A stretch of 64,000 nt of DNA from Hyphomonas neptunium ATCC 15444 (GTDB lineage: Bacteria > Pseudomonadota > Alphaproteobacteria > Caulobacterales > Hyphomonadaceae): assembly GCF_000013025.1 (NCBI RefSeq), contig NC_008358.1, positions 868,001 to 932,000 on the forward strand, in the 5' to 3' direction. A program made the translations under genes and the position numbers. Below, one piece after another: positions 8,077 through 16,323 of this stretch. Under the pieces are notes generated by a model. It saw nothing but the letters and a program-made list of their open reading frames with translations, did not search any database and was not told where the DNA came from. Within the stretch, counting starts at the first letter, position 1, and each line of letters starts with the position of its first letter.

Positions 8077-9198
8077 TCAGCCCACCCGCTCCACCACAAC
8101 AGTTCCAGCCGAATAGCCTGCTCCGAACGAGCAGATCAGGCCTTTCTGTCCGGCCGTGAAGTCTTCCGAGTGCAGATGGAAGGCGATGATCGAGCCCGCC
8201 GAAGACGTGTTGGCGTAGGTGTCGAGCACTGTAGGGCTTTCAGCGTCGCTCGCCTCATGGCCCAGCACCTTCGATGAGATCAGCCGGTTCATGTTGGCGT
8301 TGGCCTGATGCAGCCACATGCGTTTCAGAGCGCCCGCCTCGATGCCCAGTTCGCCCAGATGACCATTGATCATCTCTGCCACCATCGGCACCACTTCCTT
8401 GAACACCTTGCGGCCTTCCTGAACGAACAGCTTGTCCGGCGTGCCGATGCCGTCAGGCGCCGCGCGGTTCAGGAAGCCGAAATTGTTGCGGATGTTGTTG
8501 GAAAATTGCGTCTTCAGCCGCGAACCCAGGATCTTCCAGTGCCCGGCCGGGGCAATCGCCTCGTCTTCTACCAGGATGGCGGTGGCCACATCACCAAAGA
8601 TGAAATGGCTGTCGCGGTCGGTGAAGTTGAGATGGCCCGAACAGATTTCGGGGTTCACCACCAGCACCGATCTGGCATTGCCCGAGCGGATAAAGTCCGC
8701 CGCCGTCTGAATGCCGAACGTGGCTGAGGAGCAGGCCACGTTCATATCAAACGCAAATCCCTCGATGCCGAGCGCTTCCTGCACTTCAATCGCCATCGCC
8801 GGATAGGCGCGCTGCATGTTGGACGCCGCGCAGATCACCGCGCCGATGTCCTTCGGGTCGCGCCCGGCCCGCTTGAGCGCGTCGCGCGCGGCATGCACGG
8901 CCATTTCGGCCAGTACGGAAATCTGTTCATTCGGCCGCTCAGGAATGCGCGGGGTCATGATATCGGGGTTCAGCACGCCCTCCTTGTCGATCACATAGCG
9001 CGCCTTGATGCCCGAGGCCTTCTCGATGAACTCGACGGAGGAATGGGTTTTGGGCTCCAGCAGGCCGGAGCTGATGTCGGCGGCGTTCTCGACATTCCAG
9101 TTGTCGGCCCAGGCATTGTAGCTGGCGACCAGTTCAGCGTTGGAAATCGAGTTGGGCGGGGTCCACAGACCAGTGGCGGAAATCACGGGGCTCGGCAT
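8077..9198 (-). CDS. Beta-ketoacyl-ACP synthase III-like (FabH family)
   Basis: Thiolase-fold condensing enzyme of 373 residues. The Cys-His-Asn triad of KAS III enzymes is present: C156 in NVACSSATF, H297 in WLHQANANMN and N330 in DTYANTSSAG. It is longer than housekeeping FabH (about 320 residues), mainly through an N-terminal extension around residues 30-65. It stands alone, away from fatty-acid synthesis genes, so it may prime with an unusual acyl-CoA or act in a specialised pathway. The substrate cannot be read from sequence. The 128 bases upstream should hold its promoter. Confidence 0.88.
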   Translation of the reverse strand: MPSPVISATGLWTPPNSISNAELVASYNAWADNWNVENAADISSGLLEPKTHSSVEFIEKASGIKARYVIDKEGVLNPDIMTPRIPERPNEQISVLAEMAVHAARDALKRAGRDPKDIGAVICAASNMQRAYPAMAIEVQEALGIEGFAFDMNVACSSATFGIQTAADFIRSGNARSVLVVNPEICSGHLNFTDRDSHFIFGDVATAILVEDEAIAPAGHWKILGSRLKTQFSNNIRNNFGFLNRAAPDGIGTPDKLFVQEGRKVFKEVVPMVAEMINGHLGELGIEAGALKRMWLHQANANMNRLISSKVLGHEASDAESPTVLDTYANTSSAGSIIAFHLHSEDFTAGQKGLICSFGAGYSAGTVVVERVG

Positions 9199-9326
9199 AG
9201 GGGTCTCCGGCGGCGCCTGTCCGCGCGCAAGCGTCAGGCCCTTCTAGCTATATCCTTGTAGGGAAAGCTGTAACGCGCGTTGCGGGCAAAGCACAAGGCT
9301 GGGCCGTCACGGCGGTTAACGGGGCT

Positions 9327-9602
9327 TTACTTGTCGACCTGGCCCGGCCCGCCATAGACCTTGCGTTGGAGTTCGCGATCCTCGGCCGCGCGGACGCTTT
9401 CTTCCCAGGTCTCGGACTCCTCATCATACTTGGCTTTTTCCGCCGCAATCACGGTTTCGCGGCAAAGCTGGCGCTCTTCCTCGTCCGATTTGTCCTGACA
9501 GGCGGCGAGGGCCTTGGCCTCGGCCTGGTCGCGCCATGTTGCGCAACCGGCGACCGGAAGAAGAAGCGCCATTGCCGCGCAGGCAGATAGCAGCGCCCGC
9601 AT
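9327..9602 (-). CDS. Small lipoprotein with C-x11-C motif (second of pair)
   Basis: 91-residue predicted lipoprotein with signal peptide and lipobox VAGC, then a highly charged, helix-prone body (AEKAKYDEESETWEESVRAAE). It carries two cysteines 12 residues apart, CQDKSDEEERQLC. The upstream small lipoprotein has the same spacing and a D-E-x-[DE]-R-x-x-C core, which suggests diverged duplicates. The ATG at 9602 overlaps the upstream stop by one base (TGATG). No known family; function unknown. Confidence 0.7.
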   Translation of the reverse strand: MRALLSACAAMALLLPVAGCATWRDQAEAKALAACQDKSDEEERQLCRETVIAAEKAKYDEESETWEESVRAAEDRELQRKVYGGPGQVDK

Positions 9603-9805
9603 CACGGACGGCGCTCGCCGTTGCGCTTCGTGCTCAGGGCAACATCCGCGACCACGTTCTGAATGCAGGTCGCCCGGTCGCCCTCATCTTCGATGCTGGC
9701 GCATTCATCCACCGGGTTGGCATACGCGTTCGACGGGGTACCGCTTGCGCAGCCGCCGACAGCCGCCAGCAATCCCATCGCCGTCATAAACATAAGCGTT
9801 TTCAT
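9602..9805 (-). CDS. Small lipoprotein with C-x11-C motif (first of pair)
   Basis: 67-residue predicted lipoprotein: signal peptide from the ATG at 9805, lipobox VGGC, then a short body with two cysteines in CASIEDEGDRATC. The paired cysteines could form a disulfide in the periplasm. The start overlaps the tag stop by four bases (ATGA), and the stop overlaps the next gene, so it sits inside a translationally coupled run. A longer frame starting further upstream lacks a signal peptide at its N-terminus and is not preferred. No family recognised. Confidence 0.7.
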   Translation of the reverse strand: MKTLMFMTAMGLLAAVGGCASGTPSNAYANPVDECASIEDEGDRATCIQNVVADVALSTKRNGERRP

Positions 9806-10383
9806 GGTCTCTCCCGCACACCCTTGTGACGGGGACACCCTACCTCATGATCGTTGACCATGCCAACGGCCTGTGCCCACGCATAGACAATTGTCGGGCC
9901 TACAAATTTGAAGCCGCGCTTCTTGAGGTCCCTGGACATTGCCGCCGACCAGTCCGTGCTGGTGGGCGCCTCGCGGAAATTCTTCCATTTGTTTACAACG
10001 GGTTTGCCGCCGACATAGCCCCAGCAGTAATCCGAGAAATCATCGCCCGCTTCCATCATGGACAGGTAGCTCCGGGCGTTGCCGATCACGGCGTCGATCT
10101 TCTTGGGGCTGCGGATGATGCCGGGATTGGTCAGCGCCTTTTCAGCGCGTCTGGGCGTCCAGCGAGCCAATTTTTCCGGGTCAAACTCGTCAAACTCTTC
10201 CCGAATGCTCTCCCGCTTCCTCAGAATTGTGATCCAGCTCAGCCCTGCCTGCATCCCGTCCAGCTGCAGCTTCTCCCACAGCGCGCGCGGGTCGCGCTCG
10301 GGCACGCCCCATTCTTCATCATGATAGGCGCGGTAAATGGGATCGGTCACCGGCGCCCAGCCGCAGGAATGGGGTTCACTCAT
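9802..10383 (-). CDS. tag: DNA-3-methyladenine glycosylase I
   Basis: Base-excision repair enzyme that removes 3-methyladenine from alkylated DNA. The 193-residue product has the family start CGWAP and DPIYRAYHDEEWG, the QAGLSWITILRKR stretch and a C-terminal NDHEVGCPRH, giving the Cys and His zinc ligands at both ends. The ATG at 10383 places the first zinc Cys at residue 6, as in the family. The start overlaps the end of the upstream ygfZ gene by 8 bases, and the stop overlaps the small-lipoprotein start. Confidence 0.95.
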   Translation of the reverse strand: MSEPHSCGWAPVTDPIYRAYHDEEWGVPERDPRALWEKLQLDGMQAGLSWITILRKRESIREEFDEFDPEKLARWTPRRAEKALTNPGIIRSPKKIDAVIGNARSYLSMMEAGDDFSDYCWGYVGGKPVVNKWKNFREAPTSTDWSAAMSRDLKKRGFKFVGPTIVYAWAQAVGMVNDHEVGCPRHKGVRERP

Positions 10384-11191
10384 CGGCTTTGGCCTCCAGA
10401 TGGGCTTTGACTTCGGCAATCAGCCACGGCGCGCCGTCGATTTCGGCGGGAGCGTCGTTCACGGTGACAGGCTGTTTATCCTGGATCGCCTTGGCAAACC
10501 TGTCGGTCCGGATCAGGGCGAGGGCTTCACCGGCGGCGGCGCTGGTGACGGTGCCGAGACTGCCAGCCGTTCCGGCGCGCAGCTCGGCGCCCACCACAAG
10601 GCCTTCGCCTTTCAGACGCACCGTGCGCTTGCGGATCAGCCCCTTGCGTTTCATCCGGCTGGCGACTTCCTGGCCGACGAAACAGCCCTTCCTGTAGTCG
10701 ATGCCGGTCATCACATCCATGTTGATGTCGGTCGGGAACACCTCGGCGGCGCGATAATCGCGGCCCCATTCGGGAACGCCTGCGCTGATCGCCAGCGCGT
10801 CCCAGCCAGGCAGGGGCTCTGCTGCATCTCCGGCGGGCACAATCGACCGGTGGGGCAGCTTCGGTGTGCGCGGATCGGGCACGCCGCTTACATCAATGGC
10901 CGAAACCAGCGCTTCATCGCGCATGATCTCCACCGCCGAGCGAAGCCGGAACATCTTCAGCCGCTTCATCAGATCGTCTGCGGCATCCTCGTGCACATCA
11001 ATCAGCACGCCGTCTGCGATGCGATGGGCAATATAGTCGGCAATGATCTTGCCTTGGGGGGTCAGCAGCGCGCCATAGCGCGCTTCACCCTCGGCCCATC
11101 CGGCCACCGTATGGGTCACGGTGCGCTCCAGAAGGGCGATTGTGTCGGGGCCGGTGAGGCTGAGAATGGCGCGGTCTGGAAGGCGGTGCAT
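10376..11191 (-). CDS. ygfZ: Folate-binding YgfZ/IbaG-type Fe-S maintenance protein
   Basis: 271-residue GcvT-like protein that helps assemble or repair certain Fe-S enzymes using tetrahydrofolate. The diagnostic motif is seen as DYRKGCFVGQE at about residue 184, with the invariant cysteine. It heads the minus-strand unit ygfZ-tag-lipoprotein-lipoprotein and is divergent from pyrC across a 97-base gap. Confidence 0.92.
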   Translation of the reverse strand: MHRLPDRAILSLTGPDTIALLERTVTHTVAGWAEGEARYGALLTPQGKIIADYIAHRIADGVLIDVHEDAADDLMKRLKMFRLRSAVEIMRDEALVSAIDVSGVPDPRTPKLPHRSIVPAGDAAEPLPGWDALAISAGVPEWGRDYRAAEVFPTDINMDVMTGIDYRKGCFVGQEVASRMKRKGLIRKRTVRLKGEGLVVGAELRAGTAGSLGTVTSAAAGEALALIRTDRFAKAIQDKQPVTVNDAPAEIDGAPWLIAEVKAHLEAKADE

Positions 11192-11288
11192 GGGGTTGAT
11201 CTAAGCCCCCGCTGGCGCCGCCGCAATGCCCGGCGCGAAACGGCAGGGCCGCGCGTGACTTTTACCCCAAGCGGCGCGATAACGCGCC

Positions 11289-12629
11289 ATGACCCAAGTT
11301 TACGACCTGATCCTGCGCGGCGGCACCGTCGTCACCCCCGGCGGCGAAGCCCAGACTGACATCGGCATCATCGGCGAGCGCATTGCCCATATCGGCGACC
11401 TTTCAAAGGCCTCAGCCGGCGAAATCTATGGCGCCGCTGGCCTCCACATCCTGCCCGGCGTGATCGACACGCAGGTCCACTTCCGGGAGCCTGGCCTGGA
11501 ATACAAGGCAGACCTCGAAACCGAGGCCCGCTCGGCCGCGCTCGGCGGCGTTGTTGCCGTTTTCGAGATGCCCAACACCAATCCCTCGACCATCACGCCT
11601 GACCGGATGCTGGACAAGCTCGCCCGCGCCAGGGGCCGGATGGACATTGACCACGCCTTCTATGCCGGCGCGACACATGACAACGTGGCGTTGCTGCCCG
11701 AAATGGAGCGGATGCTCGGATGTTGCGGCGTGAAGGTGTTCATGGGCGCCTCGACCGGCGACCTCCTCATCAAGGATGACGCGGGCGTTGAGGCCGTGCT
11801 GCGCGCCATCAAGCGCCGCGCTGCCTTTCATTCCGAAGACGAATACCGCCTCGAAGAGCGCCGCCACCTCGCCGTGACGGGTGATTGGAACAGCCATATC
11901 GTCGTGCGCGATGTTGAGGCGGCTGTCTCCTCCACGCGCCGCCTGCTGCGCCTTGCCCGCAAGACCGGCAAGCGTATCCATGTGCTGCACATCTCCACCG
12001 CCGAGGAGATGGAGCTGCTGCGCGACGCCAAAGATGTGGCGAGCGTTGAAGTCCTCCCCAACCACCTCACTCTGGCCGCGCCTGATTGCTATGACCGGCT
12101 GAAAGGCTTTGCCCAGCAGAACCCGCCTGTGCGTGAGGCCCGCCACCGTGACGCCCTCTGGCGCGCGCTCAATGCAGGCATTGTCGATGTTCTGGCGACG
12201 GACCATGCCCCGCACACAATCGAAGAGAAGCAGCGGCCTTATCCGGCTTCGCCGTCCGGCATGCCCGGCGTGCAGACGCTGGTGCCGGTGATGCTGACGC
12301 ATGTGAATGACGGTAAGCTCAGCCTGCAACGCTTTGTCGAACTGACCAGCGCCGGCCCGCAGCGCGTCTTCGGCCTCGCCGACAAGGGCCGCATCGCCGA
12401 AGGTAACCATGCCGACTTCACGATTGTGGACTTGAAGCGCAAGGCCACGATCACCGCTGACTGGTCAAAATCCAAATGCGGCTGGACCCAGTTTGATGGC
12501 TTCGAAGCCACCGGCTGGCCGGTCGGCACCATCGTGCGCGGCGGCTTCGTCATGCGCGACGGCGAGATCGTCCAGAAAGGCGGCGGCAAGCCTGTCCGCT
12601 TCAACGAAACGCTCGAGCCTGCTGCCTGA
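11289..12629 (+). CDS. pyrC: Dihydroorotase (class I)
   Basis: Amidohydrolase that closes carbamoyl aspartate to dihydroorotate in pyrimidine synthesis; 446 residues. Metal-site residues visible: D60 in VIDTQVHFREPG, candidate carbamylated K149 (GVKVFMG), H181, H231/H234 (HVLHIS) and D305 (ATDHAPH). The usual HxH at the N-terminal strand is QVH here, with the first histidine replaced by Gln. The rest of the site and the substrate loop (FREPG, NTNP) are intact, so it is probably active. An inactive or divergent PyrC-like protein cannot be excluded without testing. pyrE is in the same window at 28003. Confidence 0.9.
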   Translation: MTQVYDLILRGGTVVTPGGEAQTDIGIIGERIAHIGDLSKASAGEIYGAAGLHILPGVIDTQVHFREPGLEYKADLETEARSAALGGVVAVFEMPNTNPSTITPDRMLDKLARARGRMDIDHAFYAGATHDNVALLPEMERMLGCCGVKVFMGASTGDLLIKDDAGVEAVLRAIKRRAAFHSEDEYRLEERRHLAVTGDWNSHIVVRDVEAAVSSTRRLLRLARKTGKRIHVLHISTAEEMELLRDAKDVASVEVLPNHLTLAAPDCYDRLKGFAQQNPPVREARHRDALWRALNAGIVDVLATDHAPHTIEEKQRPYPASPSGMPGVQTLVPVMLTHVNDGKLSLQRFVELTSAGPQRVFGLADKGRIAEGNHADFTIVDLKRKATITADWSKSKCGWTQFDGFEATGWPVGTIVRGGFVMRDGEIVQKGGGKPVRFNETLEPAA

Positions 12630-12657
12630 ACCTGATTTATATCCCGAGAGAACGCTC

Positions 12658-14073
12658 ATGACCTTCAAACCTGCCTTGCTCATTTCGGCTGCCCTGCTGC
12701 TCTCTATGCCTTCGGCTTTCGCGCAGGAGCGCACGGCGTTCGAACAGAAAGCGCGCTCCCTCTACGAAGAAGCCGTCGCCGTGCGCACCGCCAAGGGGCA
12801 GGGTAAGGTGCCTGAACTCGTTGACTATCTCGTCAGTGAGCTGAAGGCAGCCGGCTTCACAGACGCAGATATTGAAGTTACCGATTATGAGAATGACGGC
12901 GAGCTTACGCAGGGCCTGATGGTCTGGTATCGCGCCGAGGGCGAGGCAGCGGAGAAACCCATCGTCCTGCTCGCGCATATGGATGTGGTCGACGCGCTGC
13001 CCGATACCTGGGAGCGTTACCCCTTCGACCTGATTGAAGAGGACGGCTATTTCTTCGGCCGCGGCACAGCCGACAACAAATACGGCGTCGTCAGCCTCGT
13101 CGCCACTTTCATGCGGCTGAAGGAAGAAGGCTTCCAGTCCAACCGCGATCTCGTCATCGCCCTCTCGGGCGACGAGGAAACCGGAATGATCTCCACCCGC
13201 GCGCAGGCAGAATACACCGCCGAGAATATCGATCCGGCTTATGTGCTGAACGCCGATGCAGGCGGGCTGACGCTGGATATGGATGGAAAGGCGCTGCTCT
13301 ATGGCGTTCAGGGCTCTGAAAAGACCTACGCTACCTTTGAGCTGACGATCAGCAATCCCGGCGGCCATTCATCTGCTCCGAGAGCGGACAATGCGATCTA
13401 TGAGCTCGCCGATGTGCTCCAGAAAATCGAAGCGCACAAATTTCCGGTGATGCACAGCCCGCTGACGCTCGCTTCCTTCAAGTCTGGCGGGGCGCAGACG
13501 CCCGGCCCGCTGGGCGCGGCCATGCTGGCCTTTGCTGAAAACCCCGAAGACGAAGCCGCCATCGCCACCCTGCGTGCTGATCCGTCCACGGTTGGCAGCA
13601 CCGGTACCACCTGCGTCGCCACCATGCTGCGCGCCGGCCATGCCGAAAACGCCCTGCCGCAACGCGCAACCGCGACGGTCAACTGCCGCATCTTCCCCGG
13701 CGTCGGCATCGACGCGACAGAGAAGACCCTGAAAGAGGTTGGCGGCAACGAGAACCTGAAGATCAAGCTGATCTCGGATCTGGTGGAAAGCCCGGAATCG
13801 AAATTGCCGGACGACGTGATGGCAGCGGTCAATACTGCCCTCGCGGCGCGTGGACTCGAAGGCTTGCCCGTCGTGCCGCACATGTCCTCAGGCGGAACGG
13901 ACGGCATGTTCTACCGTAATCTCGGCTATGATACGCTGGGCATCGGCGGCTCCGGCGCAAAGCCGAATGATACCTTCGCGCATGGCCTGAATGAGCGCCT
14001 TTCGGTCGACGCGTTCTATGGCGGCCTCGACCATTGGTACATCATCCTCAAGGAACTCGCCGGCGGCGAATAA
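12658..14073 (+). CDS. Secreted M20 family metallopeptidase
   Basis: Zinc-dependent exopeptidase of 471 residues with a cleavable signal peptide (AFA-QE, about residue 22), so periplasmic. Conserved M20 residues: LLAHMDVVDA (metal His and Asp), GRGTADNKYG (bridging Asp), SGDEETG (catalytic and metal Glu pair) and a late SGGTDG. A dimerisation domain sits in the middle (NPGGHSSAPR). The start at 12658 follows a GAGAG stretch and begins the signal peptide. The longer upstream frame runs into pyrC and is rejected. It lies 28 bases after pyrC on the same strand. Confidence 0.92.
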   Translation: MTFKPALLISAALLLSMPSAFAQERTAFEQKARSLYEEAVAVRTAKGQGKVPELVDYLVSELKAAGFTDADIEVTDYENDGELTQGLMVWYRAEGEAAEKPIVLLAHMDVVDALPDTWERYPFDLIEEDGYFFGRGTADNKYGVVSLVATFMRLKEEGFQSNRDLVIALSGDEETGMISTRAQAEYTAENIDPAYVLNADAGGLTLDMDGKALLYGVQGSEKTYATFELTISNPGGHSSAPRADNAIYELADVLQKIEAHKFPVMHSPLTLASFKSGGAQTPGPLGAAMLAFAENPEDEAAIATLRADPSTVGSTGTTCVATMLRAGHAENALPQRATATVNCRIFPGVGIDATEKTLKEVGGNENLKIKLISDLVESPESKLPDDVMAAVNTALAARGLEGLPVVPHMSSGGTDGMFYRNLGYDTLGIGGSGAKPNDTFAHGLNERLSVDAFYGGLDHWYIILKELAGGE

Positions 14074-14195
14074 CGCTCCGGCGGGACAGGCTGAGGGAGG
14101 GGCTTGCCCTTTCCGGCCGCCTGCGCGAGCAATCATGTCAGAAAACAAATTCATGGCGGGCCTGCCCTGCCATGCGGGGAGGATAAATTTTGCCA

Positions 14196-16064
14196 ATGAG
14201 CAAGACCGCGCATATTCCGTTTCGTGAGGTGCCTTATCTTCCGCTGAAGCTGAAGATCGACCGGCGCCCCGATGGCACGATCTATCTCGACAGTGGCCAT
14301 CCGCTCAAAGCCCATCCGCCGCATATGCTCGCTCCGCTGGTGAAATGGGGCGCCGAGCGCCCGGACCAGACCTGGCTGGCCGAGCGCTGGCCGGAAAACC
14401 CCGCTGCCGATGACTGGCGCCGCATGACCTATGCCGATGGCCTTGCCGCCGTCCGGCGCATTGCCGCCGCCTTCCTCAGCGAGGGCGCCGGGCAGGACGC
14501 GCCGGTGATGATCCTCTCGAAGAATTCCATCGACAATGCGCTCGTCATGTACGGCGCCATGTGGGCGGCGAGCCCGGTGGTGCCGGTGACGCCCGCCTAC
14601 GCGACGCTCAGCCAGGACCTCCTGCGGTTCCGGTATATCGACCAGCTCACCACACCGAAATTCATCTATGTCGAAGATGGCAACGAGTATCAGCGCGCCC
14701 TCGACAGCCTCGACCTGACCGGGCGTCTGGTGATCTATTCTCGCAATGCGCCGAAAGTCCCCCGCGCCGTCAGTCTGGAGGATTTTGCCGGACAGACCGG
14801 CCCGGCGGTGGACGAGGCTTATGCCCGCCTCACGCCGAAAACCGTCGCCAAATACATGCTCACCTCCGGCTCCACCGGGGAGCCCAAGGCCGTCATCAAC
14901 ACCCATGGCATGGTCGCGGCCAATTCCAAGATGATCCGCTCGGTATGGGACGAGGAACGCCTCGACGCGATTACCGGCGGCCCGCAGGTGATGGTGAACT
15001 TCCTGCCCTGGAGCCACACTTACGGCACCCATTCGATCCTCCACAACATGCTGGACTGGGGCGGCACGATGTATATCTGCCAGGGCGCGCCCACGCCCGC
15101 CCGCCTTCCGGAGATGATCCGTAACCTGAAGGAAATCCCCACCACCCAGCACACCACCGTGCCCCAGGCATGGGCGGCGCTGGCCACCGCGCTGGAGCAG
15201 GACGACGCCCTCGCCGAAGTGTTCTTCTCCCGCCTCACCTCCATGGCCTATGGCGGCGCCTCAATGGGGCAGGACATCTACGAACGCATTCAGGAAGTCG
15301 CCGTCCGTGTCACCGGCGAGCGCATCTCTCTGTCTGCCGGGTACGGCGCAACCGAAACCTCTCCCACCGCCTCAAATGTCCACTGGCCGAACGACAAGAT
15401 GGGCCTCATCGGCCTGCCGCTGCCCGGCAACACATTCAAGCTGGTGCCAGCGGGCGACAAGCTGGAGCTGCGCGTCAAAGGCGTCAACGTCACACCCGGC
15501 TATTTCCGCAACGCGGAGAAGACCGCCGAAGCCTTTGATGAAGAGGGCTATTACAAGCTCGGCGACGCGGTGAAGTTCGTTGATCCGGCCGAGCCTGAAC
15601 GCGGCCTCGCCTTTGATGGCCGCACGGTGGAAGAGTTCAAGCTCGCCAGCGGCACATGGGTCTCGGCCGGCGCCGTGCGCGTTGCGGCCGTGGCGGCGTG
15701 TGGCGGCGCGCTGTCAGACGCGGTTGTCTGCGGCCTCAACAAGGATGAGATCGGCCTTCTGGGCTTTCTCAACCTCGCCTGGTGTCAGCGCCTCGTGGGC
15801 GAGGCCTTGCCTGCCGATCAGCTGGTCACCCATCCCAAGGTGCTCGAAGCCGTCAAGGCGGGGCTGAGCGCCCACAACAAGGCCCACCCCAATGCCTCTG
15901 CCCGCATTACGCGGATACTGCTGCAACCTGTCGAGCCGCGCGCTGACCTCGGCGAGATCACCGAAAAAGGCTACATCAATCAGTCCCGGACGCAGGCCCT
16001 GCGCCCCGATCAACTTGATCTGCTATTTGCCGCCGAAAATGCCGCCGGGAAAATCCTGATTTAA
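14196..16064 (+). CDS. fcs: Feruloyl-CoA synthetase-like acyl-CoA ligase
   Basis: AMP-forming acyl-CoA ligase of 622 residues (ANL superfamily). The phosphate loop is LTSGSTGEPKAV (about residue 230) and the adenylate motif is SAGYGATETSP. The overall layout, with the long N-terminus (REVPYLPLKLKIDRRPDG), matches the feruloyl-CoA synthase group that activates hydroxycinnamates. A GGAGG at 14178-14182 is 7 bases from an in-frame TTG (14190) and 13 from the ATG (14196), so TTG may be the true start. No enoyl-CoA hydratase/aldolase for the next ferulate step is nearby, so the real substrate is open. A loose imperfect hairpin spans the stop codon. Confidence 0.8.
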   Translation: MSKTAHIPFREVPYLPLKLKIDRRPDGTIYLDSGHPLKAHPPHMLAPLVKWGAERPDQTWLAERWPENPAADDWRRMTYADGLAAVRRIAAAFLSEGAGQDAPVMILSKNSIDNALVMYGAMWAASPVVPVTPAYATLSQDLLRFRYIDQLTTPKFIYVEDGNEYQRALDSLDLTGRLVIYSRNAPKVPRAVSLEDFAGQTGPAVDEAYARLTPKTVAKYMLTSGSTGEPKAVINTHGMVAANSKMIRSVWDEERLDAITGGPQVMVNFLPWSHTYGTHSILHNMLDWGGTMYICQGAPTPARLPEMIRNLKEIPTTQHTTVPQAWAALATALEQDDALAEVFFSRLTSMAYGGASMGQDIYERIQEVAVRVTGERISLSAGYGATETSPTASNVHWPNDKMGLIGLPLPGNTFKLVPAGDKLELRVKGVNVTPGYFRNAEKTAEAFDEEGYYKLGDAVKFVDPAEPERGLAFDGRTVEEFKLASGTWVSAGAVRVAAVAACGGALSDAVVCGLNKDEIGLLGFLNLAWCQRLVGEALPADQLVTHPKVLEAVKAGLSAHNKAHPNASARITRILLQPVEPRADLGEITEKGYINQSRTQALRPDQLDLLFAAENAAGKILI

Positions 16065-16323
16065 TGGCATTTTCAGTGCCAATATCAGCCGGTTATGCCG
16101 AATCCTGCCTTTTTGGGGCTCGATTCCTTATCCAAAGCGCTTAAACATGCCCCTGAAGTCTTCGGGTAACCGGAGGCTTTGGCCATTCCCCTTTGGCTCA
16201 TGGCGGGTCGCAGATAGTCAGGAAGCTCCCCTTGCTTCCGAGCTGCCTGCGGCCCGTTTGGTTTTGCGCTCGCGCCGAAAACCGCTAGGGAACGCCAACA
16301 ACTCAATCAGGGGAGGTTTGTCC

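Noticed and set aside
16056-16088. Imperfect two-part hairpin spanning the ligase stop codon
   Set aside because: Only two 5-bp stems with loops and no T-run, so too weak to call a terminator.
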